Source: Elusimicrobiota bacterium
GTDB taxonomy: Bacteria; Elusimicrobiota; Elusimicrobia; Elusimicrobiales; UBA9959
Reading direction: 5' to 3'
DNA length: 10,689 nt
Assembly: GCA_003482905.1 (NCBI GenBank)
Contig: DMXM01000027.1
Coordinates: forward strand, 42,247-52,935
Part shown: positions 7,093 to 10,689 of the stretch, in pieces
Layout of the letters: each line of letters begins with the position of its first letter
How positions within the stretch are numbered: position 1 is the stretch's first letter
Translations under genes and position numbers: made by a program
The notes under the pieces: model-generated
The model's database searches: none
Seen by the model: only the letters and a program-made list of their open reading frames with translations
What the model was told of the DNA's origin: nothing

Positions 7093-7143
7093 AAAAGGGG
7101 ACAGGCTACTTTTTCCTTGAAAAAGTAGCCTGTCCCCTTTTTT
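7091..7143. terminator. Bidirectional terminator: perfect 25-bp inverted repeat
   Basis: The arms 7091-7115 and 7119-7143 are perfectly complementary around a CTT loop. Each arm carries GGGGACAGGCTACTTTTT or its complement, bordered by A6 and T6. Because the tracts sit at both ends, either strand gives a stem followed by a U-run, suiting the two convergent genes. The stop codons of ispH (7090-7092) and the sigma gene (7144-7142) both overlap the repeat ends, so it fills the gap exactly. The GGGGACAGGCTACTTTTT core looks like a dispersed intergenic repeat of the kind linked to REP-associated transposases, but copy number cannot be judged here. Confidence 0.8.
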
Positions 7144-7672
7144 ATTCGAATTTGTTTTTTAGCATCTGCCGGGCGCGGAAAAGACGCGTTTTGAAGGCGG
7201 GCACGGTTATTTTCAGCACCTTGGCGGACTCTTCCATGCTTAGCCCCTGAATGTCGGCCAGCGTAACGGCCAGGCGGAAATCCACCGTAAGCTTGGAGAG
7301 CGCCTTCGCCACGCTTTCCGAAAGTTCCTTCTTCTTGATCTCGTCGGCGTGGGTGATATCCTCAAGGCCGCGCACGTCCTCCAGGCTCACCAGCTTTTCG
7401 CTCTTCTTTTTACGGAACTTCATCCAGCAGTTATTGGCGGCTATGCGGTACAGCCAGGTGCCGAAGCCGGCCTTGCCTTTGAATTTCTTGATATTTTTAA
7501 AAGCGGAGATGAAGGTTTCCTGGTAAACGTCGTCGGCCTCGGACTTCAGGCCCAGGCAGACGTAGTTGGCCAGGCCGTAGATCTTATCCTGGTATTTTTT
7601 TACCAGCAGCTCAAAACTGGCGGTGTCCCCGGCCTTGGCCTTTTCCACCAGCTCCGTATCGTTCTTATCCAT
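7142..7672 (-). CDS. ECF-type RNA polymerase sigma factor
   Basis: A sigma-70 family regulator of the extracytoplasmic-function class, 176 residues, with only regions 2 and 4. Region 2 spans about 8-80 and contains FELLVKKYQDKIYGLA, the core-binding DDVYQETFISAFKNI and the -10-reading TWLYRIAANNCWMKFRKK. After a variable linker, region 4 (about 118-172) contains LSKLTVDFRLAVTLADIQGL and the helix-turn-helix MEESAKVLKITVPAFKTRL. The open frame reaches a TTG at 7711, but ATG 7672 is preferred because TATAAT with an extended TGC (7687-7679) ends six bases before it, which gives a leaderless message. No anti-sigma factor or sensor gene is adjacent: the next gene is convergent ispH and the upstream neighbour is divergent tRNA-Val. 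Its regulon and signal are therefore unknown. RpoE/SigW-like naming would be too specific. Confidence 0.92.
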   Translation of the reverse strand: MDKNDTELVEKAKAGDTASFELLVKKYQDKIYGLANYVCLGLKSEADDVYQETFISAFKNIKKFKGKAGFGTWLYRIAANNCWMKFRKKKSEKLVSLEDVRGLEDITHADEIKKKELSESVAKALSKLTVDFRLAVTLADIQGLSMEESAKVLKITVPAFKTRLFRARQMLKNKFE

Positions 7673-7678
7673 GAATTT

Positions 7679-7687
7679 ATTATAGCA
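7679..7687 (-). promoter_or_regulatory. Extended -10 promoter of the sigma-factor gene
   Basis: TGC directly precedes a consensus TATAAT on the minus strand, ending six bases before ATG 7672. No -35 is apparent at 17 bases, as is usual for extended -10 promoters. The consensus housekeeping -10 suggests the main sigma factor, and not the ECF protein itself, drives this gene. Confidence 0.6.
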
Positions 7688-7701
7688 AGTGACGCGCCCC
7701 G

Positions 7702-7733
7702 CTTTGTACAAAGGCCTTTCTATCTAGTAGAAT
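7702..7733 (+). promoter_or_regulatory. tRNA-Val promoter with overlapping 12-bp palindrome
   Basis: TTGTAC (7704-7709) and TAGAAT (7728-7733) are 18 bases apart, with TAGAAT ending 15 bases before the mature tRNA. The -35 lies within a perfect palindrome, CTTTGTACAAAG (7702-7713), which is also upstream of the divergent sigma-gene promoter. A regulator bound there could affect both. The -35 match to consensus is partial. Confidence 0.4.
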
Positions 7734-7748
7734 ATTAAAAGACATAGC

Positions 7749-7820
7749 GCGCGGTTAGCTCAGCGGTAGAGCGCCTCTCTTACACAGAGGATGCCACAGG
7801 TTCAAATCCTGTACCGCGCA
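7749..7820 (+). tRNA. tRNA-Val(UAC)
   Basis: The cloverleaf is complete. The acceptor stem is GCGCGGT (7749-7755) with ACCGCGC (7813-7819) and discriminator A7820. The D-arm is GCTC/GAGC, the anticodon stem CCTCT/AGAGG with loop CTTACAC (anticodon TAC), and the T-arm ACAGG-TTCAAAT-CCTGT. The 3' CCA is not encoded and must be added by the CCA enzyme, unlike tRNA-Asp in this window. Confidence 0.95.
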
Positions 7821-7845
7821 TATATTTCTTAGCATTACGCGGTAA

Positions 7846-7866
7846 GCAAGCCATAATATGGCTTGC
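7846..7866. repeat. Perfect 10-bp hairpin after tRNA-Val
   Basis: GCAAGCCATA (7846-7855) and TATGGCTTGC (7857-7866) are complementary around a single central A. No T-run follows, so it is not a standard terminator; it may be a processing or rho-assisted stop for the tRNA transcript. It directly abuts the structured block at 7867. Confidence 0.5.
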
Positions 7867-7975
7867 GGCAGGATTTGAAAGGCGGACCGACGAAGCCAGC
7901 AGGCTGAGGAAGGGAGCCGGGGTCGCGGCCCGAACGGCGCGACGGCGCCGTTTGGAGCTGTGACCAAATCCTGCC
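7867..7975. other. Structured GC-rich block in the OPT gene leader, copy 2 (possible ncRNA, regulatory leader or small palindromic repeat)
   Basis: The ends are a perfect 11-bp inverted repeat: GGCAGGATTTG (7867-7877) and CAAATCCTGCC (7965-7975). Inside are three hairpins: AGCC-AGCA-GGCT (7894-7905), CGGG/CCCG (7918-7921 with 7929-7932), and AACGGCG/CGCCGTT (7933-7939 with 7946-7952). Its span of 109 bases equals that of the block at 126-234. Both share the layout CGGA...CCGA...AGC...GAGG...GAG.CGGG...GCGCGACG...TTT. It ends 50 bases before the OPT start codon, so if transcribed with that gene it would form the 5' leader. No known riboswitch class is recognised. Confidence 0.5.
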
Positions 7976-8025
7976 ACTTCCAGTGTAAGTCTTCCAACGC
8001 AATTCCACCCCAGGGGACCAAAAAA

Positions 8026-10029
8026 ATGACCGACGAAAAACGCGACGACCTCCCGCTCGAAGACATGCGCTCCGAGGAAGGCGTAGAGATAATCGACGAG
8101 CCGAAGGAAACCCCGCACGTGGCCGGCATGGCCCCGGAAGACGCGGAAATGAAGTGGTACAAAGAAGTCTACCAGGGCGGCAGCATGAAACAGCTGACCC
8201 TGCGCGCCGTGATCATGGGCGCTTTCCTCGGCGGCTTCATGTCGCTGTCCAACCTTTATATCGGCCTTAAGACCGGCTGGGGCCTCGGCGTGGCCATAAC
8301 CGCCTGCGTACTGTCCTACACCATCTGGAAAACCCTGCGCACCCTGCTGCCTTTCATGTTCAAGAGCGACATGACCATCCTTGAGAACAACTGCATGCAG
8401 TCCACCGCCTCCTCGGCCGGCTACTCCACCGGCGGCACCATGGTATCGGCCATCTCCGCGTACCTTATAATCACCGGCGCGCATATGTCCTGGGCGGTGC
8501 TCTCGCTGTGGACCATTTTCCTGGCCATGCTCGGCGTGTTCATAGCCATCCCCATGAAGCGCCAGATGATAAACATAGAGCAGCTCAAGTTCCCCAGCGG
8601 CATAGCCGCGGCGGAAACGCTCAGAAGCCTTCACGCCAAGGGCGACGAGGCCTCCGACAAAGCCAGGGCCATGGGCGTCGCCGGCGTATTCGGCGCCCTT
8701 ATCGCCCTGCTGCGCGACAAAGGAGTGTCTTTCTCTTTCAAGGACCTGCTCAACTTCAAGCTGTCCCTGCCGGGCATGCTGCCTTTCAGCGGCCAGATCA
8801 AAGGCTACCCGTTGGAGAAATGGACTTTCTCTTTTGAAGTCAGCGCGCTGATGGTGGCGGCGGGCGCCATTATAGGCTGGAAGATCTCCTGGTCGCTGCT
8901 GCTGGGCGCCATAATAAATTACGGCGTGCTGGCCCCGTGGGTAGCCGGCATGGGCGCCATAGATATGGAGAAGCTCGGCTACCGCGCCATAGTGCAGTGG
9001 AGCACCTGGGGCGGCGCGGCCATCATGGTGACCTCGGGCCTTTTCATGTTCGCCCTGCAGTGGAAAACCGTCCTGCGCGCTTTCGGCGGCCTCACCAATA
9101 TTTTCCACTCCCGCCCCGACACGGCCGCCGACCCGCTGGCCCACATAGAAGTTCCTTCAACCTGGTTCCTCACCGGCACGGCCTTCTCGGGCCTGGGCTG
9201 CATAATGGTGCTGCACTACGCCTTCCAGACCAGCTGGTGGATGGGCCTTGTGGCCGTGGTGCTTACGTTCTTTCTGGCCATAGTGGCCGCCCGCGCCACC
9301 GGCGAATCGGACATCACGCCGATAGGCGCCATGGGTAAAATAACCCAGCTCACTTTCGGCATATTGGCGCCGTCCAACATGACCACCAACCTGATGACCG
9401 CCTCGGTAACCGCGGGCGCGGCCGGCTCCACGGCCGACCTGCTGACTGACCTCAAGAGCGGCTACCTGCTGGGCGCCAACCCGCGCCAGCAGTTCCTGGC
9501 GCAGTTCTTCGGCATATTCGCCGGCACGCTGGTGGTAGTGCCGGCCTTCTACATACTGGTCCCCAACGCCGCGGCGCTGGGCTCGGACCAGTGGCCGGCG
9601 CCGTCGGCGCAGGTGTGGGCCGCCGTGGCCAAGCTCTTGTCCAACGGCGTACATTCCCTGCACCCGGCGGCCATGATGGGCCTAAAGGTGGGCGCCGTGG
9701 TGGGTATAATCATCCCCGCGCTCGAGCTGGCCTTCCCAAAGCACCGCAAATATATACCCTCGGCCATGGGCCTGGGGCTTGCCATGGTCATCCCGTTCTG
9801 GAACTCCCTCTCTATGTTCCTCGGCGGCCTGATAGCCCTGCTGCTGGAAAGGAACAATAAAGCCGCCGCCGAGAAATACATCATCCCCGTAAGCTCCGGC
9901 ATAATAGCCGGCGAGTCGCTGATGGGCGTGGCCATAGCCCTTTCTGACGCCCGCGGCATGTTCACGGCCTTCCTCGCGCCGATGAAGCCCTTCATCACGT
10001 CGGTAAAAGCCGCCCTGCGCCTGCCTTAA
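8026..10029 (+). CDS. OPT family oligopeptide (or metal-chelate) transporter
   Basis: An integral inner-membrane secondary transporter of the OPT family, 667 residues, the usual size for the bacterial branch. Such proteins couple import of oligopeptides or peptide-like iron chelates to the proton gradient; the substrate here is not determinable. A charged cytoplasmic N-terminus (about 1-50) precedes many hydrophobic helices. Family landmarks are NLYIGLKTGWGLGVAITA early on, FPSGIAAAETLRSLHAKG, the signature GESDITPIGAMGKITQLTFG in the middle, DLLTDLKSGYLLGANPRQQF, and a C-terminal PSAMGLGLAMVIPFWNSLSM. The frame stays open upstream to GTG 7960, but ATG 8026 is chosen because AGGGGA (8012-8017) lies at Shine-Dalgarno distance and the upstream residues belong to the structured block. 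Single-gene unit with its own terminator. A peptide transporter suits a peptide-fermenting lifestyle, but that is inference. Confidence 0.93.
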   Translation: MTDEKRDDLPLEDMRSEEGVEIIDEPKETPHVAGMAPEDAEMKWYKEVYQGGSMKQLTLRAVIMGAFLGGFMSLSNLYIGLKTGWGLGVAITACVLSYTIWKTLRTLLPFMFKSDMTILENNCMQSTASSAGYSTGGTMVSAISAYLIITGAHMSWAVLSLWTIFLAMLGVFIAIPMKRQMINIEQLKFPSGIAAAETLRSLHAKGDEASDKARAMGVAGVFGALIALLRDKGVSFSFKDLLNFKLSLPGMLPFSGQIKGYPLEKWTFSFEVSALMVAAGAIIGWKISWSLLLGAIINYGVLAPWVAGMGAIDMEKLGYRAIVQWSTWGGAAIMVTSGLFMFALQWKTVLRAFGGLTNIFHSRPDTAADPLAHIEVPSTWFLTGTAFSGLGCIMVLHYAFQTSWWMGLVAVVLTFFLAIVAARATGESDITPIGAMGKITQLTFGILAPSNMTTNLMTASVTAGAAGSTADLLTDLKSGYLLGANPRQQFLAQFFGIFAGTLVVVPAFYILVPNAAALGSDQWPAPSAQVWAAVAKLLSNGVHSLHPAAMMGLKVGAVVGIIIPALELAFPKHRKYIPSAMGLGLAMVIPFWNSLSMFLGGLIALLLERNNKAAAEKYIIPVSSGIIAGESLMGVAIALSDARGMFTAFLAPMKPFITSVKAALRLP

Positions 10030-10052
10030 GACGGCGCCACGTCGAGATATCG

Positions 10053-10085
10053 GGGCCCGGGCGACCGGGCCTCAATATTTTTATG
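10053..10085 (+). terminator. Rho-independent terminator of the OPT gene
   Basis: GGCCCGG (10054-10060) pairs with CCGGGCC (10065-10071) around GCGA, extended by one G-U pair, and is followed after a few bases by ATATTTTTA. It stands 24 bases after the OPT stop, in the right orientation, and insulates tRNA-Asp. Confidence 0.7.
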
Positions 10086-10126
10086 GCAATAGATTTATTT
10101 TTTTGATATCCTATATAAATCACCGC

Positions 10127-10203
10127 GGGGTCGTGGTGTAGCTGGTTAACACGCCGCCCTGTCAAGGCGGAGACCGCGGGTTCGAATCCCGTCGACCCCG
10201 CCA
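10127..10203 (+). tRNA. tRNA-Asp(GUC) with encoded CCA
   Basis: The acceptor stem pairs GGGGTCG (10127-10133) with CGACCCC (10193-10199); discriminator G10200 and CCA 10201-10203 follow. D-arm GTGT/ACAC, anticodon stem CCGCC/GGCGG with loop CTGTCAA (anticodon GTC, 10161-10163), T-arm GCGGG-TTCGAAT-CCCGT. G34 makes it a queuosine target. An AT-rich stretch with TATAAA (10114-10119) upstream may supply the -10. The 3' half is overlapped on the other strand by the end of a recombinase gene, suggesting use as an integration site. Confidence 0.96.
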
Positions 10204-10689
10204 AATTTTCTTCTCGGAAAATTTGGCACAATTTAAATCCGCTAGACCGGCTAGCTCCCGCAGTTTTTCCGCCGGAAGATTAAATTTTAATTTTATTTTC
10301 TTCCCGCCTAAAAGGATGTTCGAACCGATTTTTTTCAATATTTGCAGGTTTTCCTCCGGTTTGCCAGTGGCGGCGGCTTCTCCGGCGTGAACTGCGGTTT
10401 TATAGAACCCTATAAGCGGTTCGAACCGCTTACTCCCCTCCCGCTCAAAAGCTGCGAGTTTCATTTCATTTTCCTTTTTCTCTTCTATACATGAACGCTT
10501 CTTTTGGGCGTATTCATCCTGCGTTATCAACCCGCTAAGTATCATGTCCAAAAGAGCGTTCATGTTCTTCGTAAGGATATCTATTTTATCTCGCAGATTT
10601 TGGGCGGCTTCTTCCCCGGCCTGGGCCGCGTTTAAGTTCTCCTTATTTATGTTGTTAAGGGCATCCGCGGCCAGGGCCGGGGGTAAGGA
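10162..10689 (-). CDS. C-terminal part of a large serine recombinase (5' end beyond the window)
   Basis: The frame has no stop from the right window edge to TGA 10164-10162; the ATG at 10563 is an internal methionine, as 42 open codons precede it. The 175 visible residues are helical and charged: LRDKIDILTKNMNALLDMIL, GLITQDEYAQKKRSCIEEK, a coiled-coil-like KKENEMKLAAFE, then FEPLIGFYKTAVHAGEAAAT and LQILKKIGSNILLGGKKIKL. This is the pattern of the zinc-ribbon/coiled-coil C-terminal region of phage- and transposon-type serine recombinases. The N-terminal resolvase domain with its catalytic Ser would lie outside. The last residues, RGRRDSNPRSPP, are simply antisense to tRNA-Asp, so the natural protein end was probably rewritten by insertion there. 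Whether the complete gene is intact cannot be seen. Confidence 0.75.
   Translation of the reverse strand, partial: SLPPALAADALNNINKENLNAAQAGEEAAQNLRDKIDILTKNMNALLDMILSGLITQDEYAQKKRSCIEEKKENEMKLAAFEREGSKRFEPLIGFYKTAVHAGEAAATGKPEENLQILKKIGSNILLGGKKIKLKFNLPAEKLRELAGLADLNCAKFSEKKIWRGRRDSNPRSPP
10200..10227. repeat. 11-bp inverted repeat starting at the tRNA-Asp 3' end
   Basis: GCCAAATTTTC (10200-10210) and GAAAATTTGGC (10217-10227) are perfectly complementary around a six-base loop. The left arm begins with the discriminator base and CCA of tRNA-Asp. It could terminate the tRNA transcript or mark one side of a recombination site; it lies inside the recombinase frame. Confidence 0.5.

Noticed and set aside
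7672..7711. Upstream TTG start for the sigma factor
   Set aside because: The extra 13 codons cross the -10 promoter element and palindrome and are not part of the family; ATG 7672 fits region 2 directly.
7780..9144. Minus-strand open frame of 454 codons
   Set aside because: Antisense to the OPT transporter, the structured block and tRNA-Val. Its ending GTGFEPVASSV is the familiar antisense reading of a tRNA 3' half, not protein.
9995..10231. Minus-strand 78-codon frame with STGFEPAVSALTGRRVNQL
   Set aside because: This is the well-known spurious translation across a tRNA gene (tRNA-Asp antisense).
1..10689. CRISPR array or tandem repeats
   Set aside because: No regularly spaced direct repeats were seen; the repeats present are isolated inverted repeats.

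Overview
The window is GC-rich, gene-dense bacterial chromosome. The taxon cannot be fixed from the sequence. The mixture of core genes, a peptide-type OPT transporter, an ORF6N-domain protein and a very short QueG suits an uncultured Gram-negative-type lineage such as Elusimicrobiota, but that is a guess from general resemblance and not a demonstrated placement.

Layout. Bases 1-291 contain no convincing gene. They hold a good minus-strand promoter pointing out of the window and a strongly structured block at 126-234. From 292 to 5332 everything is on the minus strand, in transcription order: uvrB (nucleotide excision repair), an ORF6N-domain DNA-binding protein with its own operator-like palindrome, and a tightly overlapping nadC-birA-queG operon (NAD synthesis, biotin attachment, tRNA queuosine). 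A 44-bp divergent promoter region separates uvrB from a plus-strand gene (5377-7092) in which a complete IspH is fused to a C-terminal membrane domain that looks like a degenerate UbiA-type prenyltransferase. That gene converges on an orphan ECF sigma factor. The whole gap between them is one perfect 25-bp inverted repeat that acts as a bidirectional terminator. Divergent from the sigma gene is tRNA-Val(UAC), then a second structured block of the same 109-nt length as the first (7867-7975), then an OPT-family transporter with its terminator, tRNA-Asp(GUC), and finally the C-terminal part of a large serine recombinase. The recombinase runs in from the right edge on the minus strand and ends inside tRNA-Asp, which marks a probable mobile-element boundary.

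How the parts relate. NadC, BirA, QueG, IspH and UvrB are housekeeping cofactor, tRNA-modification, isoprenoid and repair functions. tRNA-Asp(GUC) carries the kind of anticodon on which QueG completes queuosine. The OPT transporter would import oligopeptides or metal chelates.

Three minus-strand genes (nadC, uvrB, the sigma gene) have a -10 hexamer ending exactly six bases before the start codon and no Shine-Dalgarno sequence, which suggests leaderless mRNAs. The most notable items are the IspH-membrane fusion, the pair of 109-nt structured elements, the leaderless-promoter pattern and the recombinase/tRNA-Asp junction.
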